DNA from: Saccharothrix australiensis
GTDB lineage: Bacteria > Actinomycetota > Actinomycetes > Mycobacteriales > Pseudonocardiaceae
Assembly (NCBI RefSeq): GCF_003634935.1
Contig: NZ_RBXO01000001.1
Coordinates: 310,001 to 374,000, forward strand
Length of the DNA stretch: 64,000 bases
Direction: 5' to 3'
A program made the position numbers and the translations under genes. Below, piece after piece: positions 7,905 through 15,938 of the stretch. The stretch's first letter is position 1. Every line of letters starts with the position of its first letter. Under the pieces are notes generated by a model that was given only the letters and a program-made list of their open reading frames with translations, did not search any database and was not told where the DNA came from.

Positions 7905-9143
7905 GTGCTGATCCGCTTCGAGGTGGCGAACTTCCGGTCGATCCTGGAGCCCGTCGAACTCTCGATGGTCGCCGTCGACCGCGACCGCCCCGAGGCGCGC
8001 CCGGCGCCCGGCCTGAACGAGAGCCTGCTGCCGGTGGCGGCGATCTACGGCCCCAACGCGTCCGGCAAGTCGAACGTCATCGCCGCGCTGGACTGGCTCT
8101 GCTCGGCGGTGCACGAGTCGTTGCGCGAGTGGGACGACCTGATCCCCGTCGAGCCGTTCGCCTTCGGCGACGGACCCAGCCGTCCTTCCGAGTTCACCGT
8201 CGAGGCGGTCGTCGCCGGTGTTCGGTTCGAGTACGTGGTCGAACTCGACCAGCAACGCATCCACTACGAAGGCTTGTTCCACTACCCGGAGAAGAAGCGC
8301 CGCCGCGTGTTCGAGCGCGACGGCGACGACCTCAAGCTCCAGCGCGGCCTCGGCAACCTGTCGGGCACGCGCGAGCTGCTGACGCCACGCGCACTGGCCC
8401 TGTCGATCACCCGGCGGTTCGATGAACCACTCGTCGTGGACTTCACCGACGCACTGCTCGCGACACAGGTGTTCGGGTTCGAAGCACGGAATGTTCGCCA
8501 GTTCAAGCGTCTCTTCAGGGAAAACCCCGGTCAATCGCCGTGGGCGGACACCAACTCCAGTGCGGATGACCGGGCACGAGCCCTGGGCATGCTGAGGATG
8601 GCCGACCTCGGCATCGAGGACGTCGTGGTCACCGACGAGAAGGTGACTTACCCCGGGGACAGCGAGAGCTTCACATTCCGCAGGGTTCGGCTCGTACACC
8701 GATCGGCCGACGAGCGCATCCCGTTCGACCTGCACAGGGAATCCGCGGGCACCCGCACCTGGTACAACCTCATCGGCCCGGTGCTGGCGGCCCTCCGCAC
8801 CGGCTCGCTGCTGCTGTTCGACGAGCTGGACGCCAGCCTGCACCCGACGCTGTCCGCCCAGCTCATCCGCCTCTTCCACGACCCCACGACGAACCCGAAA
8901 GGCGCGCAGTTGGTGTTCACCTCGCACGACACCAGCCTGCTCAACCGCCTGAACCGCGACGAAGTCTGGCTGACCGAGAAAACCGAGCACGGCACCACTC
9001 GCCTGGGGTCGCTGGCCGAATTCGCCGGAGAACGCGTGCGGAAATCGCAGAACCTCGAAAACGCCTACCTGCACGGCCGCTTCGGCGCGCTGCCGGACGT
9101 GGACCGGGCGGAACTGCTGCGCGCCCTCGGGCTGATCGGCTGA
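7905..9143 (+). CDS. AAA15-family ATPase (RloA/AbiLi-like)
   Basis: 412 residues, an SMC/RecF-like ABC ATPase of the COG1106 type. It opens with the F-x-V-x-N-F-R-S-I motif, has Walker A G-P-N-A-S-G-K-S at 49-56, an inserted middle region, the E-S-A-G-T signature-like loop near 280, Walker B L-L-L-F-D-E-L-D near 303-310 and the switch T-S-H341-D. Start is GTG with GAGAGGGA upstream. It overlaps the RloB gene by one base. AAA15 ATPase plus RloB is the composition of AbiL-type and Rlo phage-defence loci; PARIS pairs the same ATPase type with a different Toprim protein. Defence function is inferred from the pairing. Confidence 0.88.
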   Translation: MLIRFEVANFRSILEPVELSMVAVDRDRPEARPAPGLNESLLPVAAIYGPNASGKSNVIAALDWLCSAVHESLREWDDLIPVEPFAFGDGPSRPSEFTVEAVVAGVRFEYVVELDQQRIHYEGLFHYPEKKRRRVFERDGDDLKLQRGLGNLSGTRELLTPRALALSITRRFDEPLVVDFTDALLATQVFGFEARNVRQFKRLFRENPGQSPWADTNSSADDRARALGMLRMADLGIEDVVVTDEKVTYPGDSESFTFRRVRLVHRSADERIPFDLHRESAGTRTWYNLIGPVLAALRTGSLLLFDELDASLHPTLSAQLIRLFHDPTTNPKGAQLVFTSHDTSLLNRLNRDEVWLTEKTEHGTTRLGSLAEFAGERVRKSQNLENAYLHGRFGALPDVDRAELLRALGLIG

Positions 9144-9769
9144 TGACCCGGAGGAGGACCGGCGGCAAGGGCCTGCGCCGCAAGACCGCCACGCGGCCGG
9201 AACGCAAGACGATCGTCGTGTTCTGCGAGGGCGTCGCATCCGAACCCGACTACATCAACGCGTTGAAGAGGCTGCCCGAGATTCGCGGGAACACCGCGAT
9301 CAGCATCGAGATCGACCCCGGGCAGGGCGTGCCGCTCACCCTCGTGCAGCTCGCCATCGCCCGTGCCGCCGACGAGGAGGTGGACGAGTGCTGGTGCGTG
9401 TTCGACGTGGAATGGCCCAAGCACCACCCGAACCTCCAGCAGGCCATCCGCCTCGCGGGCGAACACGGCATCCGGCTGGCCGTCTCGAACCCGTGCTTCG
9501 AGCTGTGGCTCGCGCTGCACTTCGAGGACTGCACCGCCCACCTGCACACCGCGGAGGCCGAGCGGCGCAGCCGTCACCTCGAAGGGCGCACCGGCAAGCG
9601 CATCGACGCCGCCCGGTACATGCCCCTGCGCGCCACGGCCGCACGGCGCGCGTCCGCCCTGGCACGCCGGCACGCCCGGAACCGGGCCGAGTCGCCGCAC
9701 GACAACCCGTCGTCCTCGATGTACGAGTTCCTGGCCGCCGTCGAACCGCCCGCGCCGACCGCTACGTGA
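9143..9769 (+). CDS. rloB: RloB-family Toprim-like effector
   Basis: 208 residues. Hallmarks of RloB are present in order: I-V-V-F-C-E-G-x-x-S-E-P-D-Y-I near residue 25 (Toprim-like Glu), V-F-D-V-E near 86 (acidic pair), S-N-P-C-F-E-L-W-L-A-L-H-F near 114 and N-P-S-S-S-M-Y-E-F-L near 190. In known two-gene systems the ATPase senses infection and this partner is the likely nuclease. ATG overlaps the ATPase stop (TGATG). Its own stop overlaps that of the convergent YdcF gene by a few bases, so the cassette is tightly packed. Confidence 0.88.
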   Translation: MTRRRTGGKGLRRKTATRPERKTIVVFCEGVASEPDYINALKRLPEIRGNTAISIEIDPGQGVPLTLVQLAIARAADEEVDECWCVFDVEWPKHHPNLQQAIRLAGEHGIRLAVSNPCFELWLALHFEDCTAHLHTAEAERRSRHLEGRTGKRIDAARYMPLRATAARRASALARRHARNRAESPHDNPSSSMYEFLAAVEPPAPTAT

Positions 9770-10763
9770 TCACCATCAGCAGCGCCAGGTAGCCCGCCAC
9801 CAGCGCGCCGCACACCAGCGCGTGCACGATCGGGTGGCGTACCAGCAGGGCCACGAACTCCCGCAGGAACGCGCTCGGCAGGAAGTACCACGCCGTGTGC
9901 GCCCCGATCACCTCCAGCCGCATCCGCAGCCGCCGCGCCAGCACGGCAGTCCGGAACACGTGGTAGTTGTTGGTGACCGCCACGGTCCGGCCGGTGTGCC
10001 CGTGCGAGGTCAACAGCCGCCTGCTGTAGACCAGGTTCTCCTCCGTGGTGGTGGCCCGGTCCTCCAGCACGATCCGGTCGTCCGGCACGTCCCGGTCGAG
10101 CAGGTAGCGCCGCATCGCCACCGCCTCCGACACGTCCTCGTCCGCCCCCTGCCCGCCGGAGACGACCACCAGGGGCGCGTGCCCGGCGGCCCGCTCGCGG
10201 CGGAAGACGGCCGCGGCCCGGTCCAGCCGGCTGGCCAGCAGGGGTGGCACGCGGGCGCCGTCGAGGCCCGACCCGAGCACGATCACGGCGTCGAAGCCCG
10301 TCCGGCGGCCCGTCTTGCCGTACAGGACCGAGTACAGCAGCAGGCTGACGAACAGGAACGCCACGTAGGCCGCCACGATCACCAGCGCGCCGACCACCGC
10401 GTGCACCCAGGTCCGGTCGTCGGCCAGCGCCAGCACGAACACCGCCACCAGCGCGATGATCGCCACCCCGGTGAGCAGGGACAACAGGTTCGGCAGGCGG
10501 CGGCCCTCGCGGCGGAGCATCACCACGCCGTTGACGATCAGCGCCACGGGCAGCACCGAGACCGCGAGGAGCAGCGCCGCCACGACGGCGTACCCGATGA
10601 CGTCGTTGAGCCACACCGGCAGGTCGTCGCGCGACACCACCCAGAGGAAGCTGAACACGAGCGTCAGGCCGAGCCAGACCGCGTTGGCCATCCGACGCCG
10701 GTCGCGACGAACGCCCAGGATGAGGAACGTGGCCGCCACCAGGGCGATGATCGCGTAGAGCAC
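9762..10763 (-). CDS. YdcF/SanA-like DUF218 membrane protein
   Basis: 333 residues. About five membrane helices occupy residues 1-150. A DUF218 domain follows (about 158-300) with I-V-L-G-S-G-L, V-V-S-G-G-Q-G, the E-D-x-A-T-T-T-x-E-N motif and T-N-N-Y-H-V-F-R, then a last hydrophobic helix. Such proteins are linked to envelope processes (SanA, ElyC), but the reaction is not established. GTG start. It may be co-transcribed with the ArsR-SRPBCC gene 36 bp upstream. Confidence 0.85.
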   Translation of the reverse strand: MLYAIIALVAATFLILGVRRDRRRMANAVWLGLTLVFSFLWVVSRDDLPVWLNDVIGYAVVAALLLAVSVLPVALIVNGVVMLRREGRRLPNLLSLLTGVAIIALVAVFVLALADDRTWVHAVVGALVIVAAYVAFLFVSLLLYSVLYGKTGRRTGFDAVIVLGSGLDGARVPPLLASRLDRAAAVFRRERAAGHAPLVVVSGGQGADEDVSEAVAMRRYLLDRDVPDDRIVLEDRATTTEENLVYSRRLLTSHGHTGRTVAVTNNYHVFRTAVLARRLRMRLEVIGAHTAWYFLPSAFLREFVALLVRHPIVHALVCGALVAGYLALLMVIT

Positions 10764-10799
10764 GACGTCAAGGTAATCCGAACGGGAACCGCCCGCCGG

Positions 10800-11549
10800 T
10801 CACCCGACCGGCATCTCCCACGGCGGCATCGGCAGCGCCCCACCCGTCTCCAGCAGCGACTTCAGGTTGGACAGCACCGCGGGCCAGCCGTGGGCGACCT
10901 GCGCCCGCGCGGGCGCGTCCAGGCCCTCGTGGGTCACGGTGAGCCGCACGGTCCCGCCGTAGGACTGGACGAGGTAGGTGACGGTGGACGTCCAGCTGTC
11001 GTCCGCCGGGTCGCGCCACGTGGTCACGAGCTTGTTCGGCGGGTCGCTCACCAGCACCTCGCCCACCACGTCGTCGACGTCGGAGCCGTCCGCGCGGCGG
11101 TGCGCCCAGGCGGACCCGACCTGCCAGTCCGAGACGTTGCGGTGCGCCCAGTAGGTCGCGGTGAGGTCGGCGTCGGTCAGCGCCTCCCAGACCTTCTCCG
11201 GGGTGCTCCGGATGTAGGTGACGTACACGAAGTCGGGTTTCATCGCGGCCTCCGCCTGTCGTTTGATCGCATCCAGGCCCCGCAGCCGGGGCTGTTCGAA
11301 CCGCTCGATCCACCGTTGTTGGACCTCGTGCAGCGGCACCGGGTTGAGGTAGTGCAGCTTCTCCCGCCCCCGGCGGACGGTGGTGATCAGGTTCGCGGCC
11401 TCCAGCACGGCCAGGTGCTGGGTCGCGGACTGGCGGGTCATGCCCAGCCGCGCGCACAGCTCGCCTAGCGTCTGCCCGTTCTCCTCGCGCAGCCGGTCCA
11501 GCAGGTAGCGCCTGGTCTCGTCGGCCAACGCCTTGAACACCTTGTCCAC
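10800..11549 (-). CDS. ArsR HTH fused to SRPBCC (AHSA1-like) domain
   Basis: 249 residues from the start I favour. An ArsR winged helix (about 1-85; V-F-K-A-L-A-D-E-T-R-R, then L-G-M-T-R-Q-S-A-T-Q-H-L-A-V-L-E) joins an AHSA1-type SRPBCC ligand-pocket domain (about 105-245; S-T-P-E-K-V-W-E-A-L-T ... H-G-W-P-A-V-L-S-N-L-K-S-L-L-E). The frame stays open to ATG 11579, but that codon lies in the -35/operator region; GTG 11549 falls where transcription should start, so a leaderless message is likely. No metal-binding Cys pair is evident, so the ligand is probably organic. YdcF lies just downstream. Confidence 0.88.
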   Translation of the reverse strand: MDKVFKALADETRRYLLDRLREENGQTLGELCARLGMTRQSATQHLAVLEAANLITTVRRGREKLHYLNPVPLHEVQQRWIERFEQPRLRGLDAIKRQAEAAMKPDFVYVTYIRSTPEKVWEALTDADLTATYWAHRNVSDWQVGSAWAHRRADGSDVDDVVGEVLVSDPPNKLVTTWRDPADDSWTSTVTYLVQSYGGTVRLTVTHEGLDAPARAQVAHGWPAVLSNLKSLLETGGALPMPPWEMPVG

Positions 11550-11553
11550 ACCC

Positions 11554-11584
11554 ACAGTAATGCAGTCGTTTACCTGCATGTCAA
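11554..11584 (-). promoter_or_regulatory. Promoter with operator palindrome for the ArsR-SRPBCC gene
   Basis: Reading the minus strand, a perfect -35 TTGACA (11584-11579) is followed 17 bp later by ATTACT (11561-11556), or 19 bp later by TACTGT. Between the two boxes lies a perfect inverted repeat ATGCAG-N8-CTGCAT (11560-11579). Binding there would block RNA polymerase, the expected arrangement for an autorepressing ArsR protein. The predicted transcription start is at or within 3 bp of GTG 11549. Confidence 0.75.
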
Positions 11585-11631
11585 GCCGGGCAAAAGGAAC
11601 CGCAGGTCAACGCAGGGATGAACCGGAACTG

Positions 11632-12264
11632 TCAGCCGGGTCGGAAGCTCGGCTCGGCCGTCGACACGGTCACGGAGTCGAGCAGGCGCTCCAGCGCCGC
11701 CTCGACGTCCTCCTTCCACGACGACGCGCTGCGCAGCTCCAGCCGCAGCCGCGGCCACCGCGGGTGCGGCCGGACGGTCTTGAAGCCCACCTGGAGCAGG
11801 AAGTCGGCCGGCGTCACGCACGACCGGCCGTCGTCGGGCGGCTGGTTGTCGCCGAACGCCTCGATGGCCTTCACGCCGCGCCGGGTCAGGTCCTTCGCCA
11901 CCGTCTGCACCAGCACGCGCCCGAGACCGCCGCCGCGGAACTCCGGCAGCACCTCCAGGCCCGTCATCAGCACGGCGTCCGGGCTGGCGGGGGAGGTGGG
12001 GAACGCCAGGGACCTCGGCACGGCGGCCGGCGGCGCGTAGAACACGGAACCGGCCGGAATGCCGTCGCAGTGGATGATGCGACCGCACGAGCCCCATTCG
12101 AGCAGGACGCTGGAAACCCAGGCTTCCTTCTCGAACTCGGTGTCGCCGAACTCCTCGGCCTGCTCCTTCAGGTGGGGCGCCAGCTCCCAGAACACGCAGG
12201 TCCGGCTGTGCTTGGAGAGGTGCTCCAGGTTGTCCAGAGTGACGCCCACAACGCGTCGCGACAC
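11632..12264 (-). CDS. GNAT-family acetyltransferase
   Basis: 210 residues. A GCN5-type fold is indicated by the beta-4/alpha-3 region L-E-V-L-P-E-F-R-G-G-G-L-G-R-V-L (acetyl-CoA pyrophosphate loop) near residue 107, and a C-terminal F-L-L-Q-V-G-F-K-T-V element. It occupies the place of Rv3916c in the conserved actinobacterial order beside the parAB genes. Substrate unknown. GTG start; the aminotransferase is divergent from it across 148 bp. Confidence 0.8.
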   Translation of the reverse strand: MSRRVVGVTLDNLEHLSKHSRTCVFWELAPHLKEQAEEFGDTEFEKEAWVSSVLLEWGSCGRIIHCDGIPAGSVFYAPPAAVPRSLAFPTSPASPDAVLMTGLEVLPEFRGGGLGRVLVQTVAKDLTRRGVKAIEAFGDNQPPDDGRSCVTPADFLLQVGFKTVRPHPRWPRLRLELRSASSWKEDVEAALERLLDSVTVSTAEPSFRPG

Positions 12265-12412
12265 CCCGACCTCCCAACCCCCGGAATCCGACCCCCTACG
12301 AAGGATAGGCGGATGTGACCCCCGTCTGGAAGGCAGATGCCCCGAACGGGACGGCGGTTACACTCAGCCGGGAACGAACCCGCCGGTAACCGCTACGACG
12401 TCGGAGTTCCCC

Positions 12413-13729
12413 GTGAACACACCCGGTCAGCCCGCCCAGCAGGGCGCCCGAAGCCTCGACCCCCACCTGCGCCGGTACGCGGCGCGCACGGCGGGCATGA
12501 CGGCATCGGAGATCCGGGCGCTGTTCGCGGTGGCGAGCCGACCCGAGGTGGTGTCCCTGGCGGGAGGGATGCCCCACCTCGCGGCGCTGCCCCTCGACTC
12601 CCTCTCGGCGGAGGTCGGCGAGCTGATCGCGGCGGACGGCCTCGTGGCGCTCCAGTACGGCTCCGCGCACGGCGTGCCCGAGCTGCGCGAGCAGATCTGC
12701 GACGTGATGGCGCTGGAGGGCATCACCGCCCACCCGGACGACGTCGTGGTGACCGTCGGCTCGCAGATGGGCCTGGACATGGTCACCCGGATCTTCTGCG
12801 ATCCCGGTGACGTCGTGCTGGCCGAGGGCCCCTCGTACGTGGGCGCGCTCGGCTCGTTCGCGGCGTACCAGGCGGAGGTCGTGCACGTCGCGATGGACGC
12901 CGACGGCCTGGAGCCCACCGCCCTGCGCGAGGCGATCGCGGCCGTCGAGAAGGCCGGTCGCCGGGTCAAGTTCCTCTACACGATCCCGAACTTCCACAAC
13001 CCGGCCGGCGTGACGCTGGCCGTGCGGCGGCGGGCCGAGGTGCTGGAGGTCTGCCGGGCGCACGGCATCCTCGTCGTGGAGGACAACCCGTACGGGTTGC
13101 TCGGCTTCGACGGCGTGACGTACCCGGCGCTGCGGTCCACCGACCCGGACAACGTCGTCTACCTGGGCTCGTTCTCCAAGACGTTCGCGGCGGGCCTGCG
13201 CGTGGGCTGGGTGCTCGCGCCGCACGCCGTGCGGGAGAAGCTCGTGCTGGCCGCCGAGTCGGCCACGCTGTGCCCGCCGACGTTGAACCAGCTCATCGTG
13301 TCCCGCTACCTGTCGACGCACGACTGGCAGGGCCAGGTCAAGACCTACCGCGAGGCGTACCGCGAGCGCCGGGACGCGGCGATCTCGGCGCTGGAGCAGC
13401 ACATGCCGGCCGGTTCCACGTGGAACAAGCCGAACGGCGGGTTCTACGTGTGGCTGACCGTGCCCGAGGGCATCGACACCAAGGCCATGCTGCCGCGCGC
13501 CATCACGCAGCGCGTGGCGTACGCGTCCGGCACCGGGTTCTACGCGGACGGGCTGGGCAGCAGGCAGCTCCGCATCTCGTACTGCTACCCGACGCCGGAG
13601 CGAATCCGCGAAGGCGTGCGCCGCCTCGCGAACGTCATCAAGGACGAGCTGGAGCTGCACGAGACGTTCGGACCCGGCGCGCCGCGCGCGGTGTCCGGCC
13701 CGCAGGCGCCCTCGCCCGACACCGCCTGA
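12413..13729 (+). CDS. PLP-dependent aminotransferase, class I/II
   Basis: 438 residues of the MocR/2-aminoadipate-type aminotransferase fold without a helix-turn-helix. Visible are the G-S-Q-M-G-L-D cofactor loop, Y-T-I-P-N-F-H-N-P-A-G with the PLP-contacting Asn/Pro, V-E-D-N-P-Y, and S-F-S-K256-T-F-A-A-G-L-R-V-G-W carrying the Schiff-base Lys. The C-terminal R-I-S-Y binds the substrate carboxylate. The frame is open much further upstream, but GTG 12413 begins the conserved part and clears the divergent GNAT gene. A ddl gene follows after 15 bp, so a role in amino-acid supply for the wall is possible but unproved. Confidence 0.87.
   Translation: MNTPGQPAQQGARSLDPHLRRYAARTAGMTASEIRALFAVASRPEVVSLAGGMPHLAALPLDSLSAEVGELIAADGLVALQYGSAHGVPELREQICDVMALEGITAHPDDVVVTVGSQMGLDMVTRIFCDPGDVVLAEGPSYVGALGSFAAYQAEVVHVAMDADGLEPTALREAIAAVEKAGRRVKFLYTIPNFHNPAGVTLAVRRRAEVLEVCRAHGILVVEDNPYGLLGFDGVTYPALRSTDPDNVVYLGSFSKTFAAGLRVGWVLAPHAVREKLVLAAESATLCPPTLNQLIVSRYLSTHDWQGQVKTYREAYRERRDAAISALEQHMPAGSTWNKPNGGFYVWLTVPEGIDTKAMLPRAITQRVAYASGTGFYADGLGSRQLRISYCYPTPERIREGVRRLANVIKDELELHETFGPGAPRAVSGPQAPSPDTA
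13413..13426. other. Perfect palindrome resembling parS
   Basis: GTTCCACGTGGAAC inside the aminotransferase gene differs from parS by one symmetric pair of changes. It encodes an ordinary G-S-T-W-N stretch, so it may be chance. I do not call it a parS site. Confidence 0.4.
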
Positions 13730-13744
13730 TCAGGAGAAGAGAAG

Positions 13745-14689
13745 TTGTCTGACCGCTGGGTCGCAGTGCTGTCCGGTGGCCTGTCGCACGAGCGGGAGGT
13801 GAGCCTGCGGTCCGGCCGCAGGCTCTCCGCCGCGCTGCGCTCGACGGGCCTGGTCGTGGAGGAGTGGGACGCCGACGCCCGGCTCCTGACCCGGCTGCGC
13901 GAGCACCGGCCCGACGCCGTCGTGGTGGCGCTGCACGGGGGAGAGGGCGAGAACGGGTCGGTGCAGACGATCCTGGAACTCGCCGGGGTGCCGTTCGTCG
14001 GCGCGGACTCGCGGGCGTGCCGCCGGGCGTGGGACAAGCCGACCGCGAAGGGCGAGCTGGCGCGGGCCGGCCTGGCGACGCCGGAGTGGACCGTGCTGCC
14101 GCACGCGACGTTCCGCGAGCTGGGCGCGCAGCCCGTGCTGGACGCGATGGTGGCCAAGCTCGGGCTGCCGCTGATGCTGAAGCCGGACCAGGGCGGGTCG
14201 GCGCTGGGCGCGCGGGTCGTGCGGGACGCGGCGGACCTGCCGGCCGCGATGGTCGGGTGCCTGGCGTACGGGGACACCGTGCTCGCCGAGCGGTACGTCG
14301 AGGGCGTCGAGGTGGCCGTGGCGGTCGTCGACGGGCCGGACGGGCCGCGGGCGTTGCCGCCGGTCGAGATCGTGCCGGAGAACGGCGTCTACGACTACAC
14401 CGCCCGCTACACGGCGGGGCTGACCGACTTCCACGCGCCGGCGCGGTTGGACGCGAAGGCGGCGGAGGCGGTCGGCGACCTCGCGGTGGCGGCGCACCGG
14501 CTGCTGGGCCTGCGGGACGTGTCGCGCACGGACGCCGTCGTGGCGGCGGACGGCACGGTGCACTTCCTGGAGGTGAACGTGTCGCCGGGGCTGACCGAGA
14601 CCTCGCTGCTGCCGATGGCGGTGGAGGCGGCCGGCCAGTCACTGGGCGACATCTACGCCGGCCTGATCGAACGCGCCGTAACCCGCTGA
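13745..14689 (+). CDS. ddl: D-alanine--D-alanine ligase family protein
   Basis: 314 residues, ATP-grasp. Motifs in order: G-G-L-S-H-E-R-E-V-S near the N-terminus, L-H-G-G-E-G-E-N-G-S-V-Q, L-K-P-D-Q-G-G-S-A-L-G, an omega-loop-like Y-D-Y-T-A-R-Y, and E-V-N-V-S-P-G-L-T-E-T-S with the Mg ligands. The Tyr-rich omega loop resembles D-Ala-D-Ala rather than D-Ala-D-Lac ligases. Start is TTG with AGGAGA upstream, tightly behind the aminotransferase. A ddl gene near parAB may be an extra copy besides the usual one next to gpsA; substrate is not certain. Confidence 0.82.
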   Translation: MSDRWVAVLSGGLSHEREVSLRSGRRLSAALRSTGLVVEEWDADARLLTRLREHRPDAVVVALHGGEGENGSVQTILELAGVPFVGADSRACRRAWDKPTAKGELARAGLATPEWTVLPHATFRELGAQPVLDAMVAKLGLPLMLKPDQGGSALGARVVRDAADLPAAMVGCLAYGDTVLAERYVEGVEVAVAVVDGPDGPRALPPVEIVPENGVYDYTARYTAGLTDFHAPARLDAKAAEAVGDLAVAAHRLLGLRDVSRTDAVVAADGTVHFLEVNVSPGLTETSLLPMAVEAAGQSLGDIYAGLIERAVTR

Positions 14690-14740
14690 CACGCCGCCCC
14701 CTCCCGCCCTCGCCCTCGCCCTCGCCCCCGCCCCCGCACC

Positions 14741-14918
14741 CGCGAGGTCGCGTCGGCCGTCCGGTGCCCCGCTCTGCCGTCGATCACGCTTTTCGATCGA
14801 CGGCAGAGCGGCGCGGCGGACGGCCGACTCCCAGGCGACCGAGCCGACCCGCCGAAGGCGGGTCAATCCGACACAGCGACCGAGCCGACCCGCCGGAGGC
14901 GGGTCAATCCAACACAGT
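14741..14918. repeat. Structured intergenic element, copy A
   Basis: It lies between the convergent ddl and parB genes. An inner perfect 15-bp stem (14771-14785 with 14795-14809) closes on loop ACGCTTTTC. An outer perfect 12-bp stem GTCGGCCGTCCG (14752-14763) with CGGACGGCCGAC (14817-14828) encloses it. Two 41-bp direct repeats follow (14837-14877 and 14878-14918), each carrying a GACCCGCC-GGCGGGTC hairpin. A second copy at 62554-62671 keeps the loops and flanks but has different, still paired stems. Likely a two-way terminator or a palindromic repeat family. Confidence 0.75.
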
Positions 14919-14960
14919 GACACCCCGTAATCGTCACCGTGACATAAGGCCCGTGGGTGA

Positions 14961-15938
14961 TCACACGTCCATCGAACGTGTCCGATTTGTCCCTTCCGGC
15001 GACATCATCCGGACGATGCGCTCCAGGTCGTCCACCGACCCGAACTCGACCACGATCCGGCCCTTCCGCTGACCCAGCTCGACCTTCACGCGGGTGTCGA
15101 AGTTGTCCGACAGGCGCTCGGCCAGCTCCTGCAACCCCGGCGCCTGGATCTGCTTTCGCCGCACCTGCTTGGCCTTCGCCGGTTCGGCCGACTTCGCCAG
15201 CGTCACCGCTTCCTCGGTCGCCCGTACCGACATGCCCTCGGCCACGATCCGGGTCGCCAGCTCCTCCTGCACACCGGGGTCGTCCACCCCCAGCAACGCC
15301 CGCGCGTGACCCGCCGTCAGCACGCCCGCCGCCACCCGCCGCTGCACGGGGAGGGGCAGCTTCAGCAGCCGGATCGTGTTCGTCACGACCGGGCGGCTGC
15401 GGCCGATGCGGTCGGCCAGCTCCTCGTGGGTGACGCCGAACTCCTGGAGCAGCTGCTGGTACGCCGCCGCCTCCTCCAGCGGGTTGAGCTGGACGCGGTG
15501 GATGTTCTCCAGCAGGGCGTCCCGGAGCATCACGTCGTCGGCGGTCTGCCGGACGATCGCCGGGATCGTCTTCAGCCCCGCGAGCTGGGTGGCGCGCCAG
15601 CGCCGCTCACCCATCACCAGCTCGTACGCGCCCGGTCCGACCTCGCGCACCACGATCGGCTGCATCAGGCCGAACTCGCGGATCGAGTGCTCCAGCTCGC
15701 GCAGCGCCTCTTCGTCGAACACCTGCCGCGGCTGCTTGGGGTTCGTGCGGATCGCGGTGACCGGCAGCTCCTGGTACACCGCGCCGGCCACCTCGCCCGA
15801 CGGCGACGCGTCGGGGGAGGGCGCAGGGGTGGCGCCGTTCGGGACGACCCGGATCGGGGTCGGCGCACCCACCGGCGGGCCGCTCGGGATCAGGGCCGCG
15901 AGCCCGCGGCCGAGGCCACCCTTGCGCTGCTCCGTCAT
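14961..15938 (-). CDS. parB: Chromosome partitioning protein ParB
   Basis: 325 residues. The N-terminal ParB/Srx domain (about 55-145) has the CTP-binding arginine patch G-E-R-R-W-R and the E-N-I-H-R motif. A helix-turn-helix (about 160-215; [20 protein letters not shown]) binds parS, and a C-terminal dimerisation domain follows. The first residues ([10 protein letters not shown]) form the typical ParA-stimulating start. ATG 15938 overlaps the parA stop (ATGA). Five parS sites lie 1.0-2.6 kb upstream of this start. Confidence 0.97.
   Translation of the reverse strand: MTEQRKGGLGRGLAALIPSGPPVGAPTPIRVVPNGATPAPSPDASPSGEVAGAVYQELPVTAIRTNPKQPRQVFDEEALRELEHSIREFGLMQPIVVREVGPGAYELVMGERRWRATQLAGLKTIPAIVRQTADDVMLRDALLENIHRVQLNPLEEAAAYQQLLQEFGVTHEELADRIGRSRPVVTNTIRLLKLPLPVQRRVAAGVLTAGHARALLGVDDPGVQEELATRIVAEGMSVRATEEAVTLAKSAEPAKAKQVRRKQIQAPGLQELAERLSDNFDTRVKVELGQRKGRIVVEFGSVDDLERIVRMMSPEGTNRTRSMDV

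Noticed and set aside
11550..11579. ATG 11579 as start of the ArsR-SRPBCC protein
   Set aside because: It falls inside the -35/operator palindrome; the promoter geometry puts transcription start at GTG 11549.
13413..13426. GTTCCACGTGGAAC as a parS site
   Set aside because: Two positions differ from consensus and it encodes ordinary residues in a conserved enzyme.
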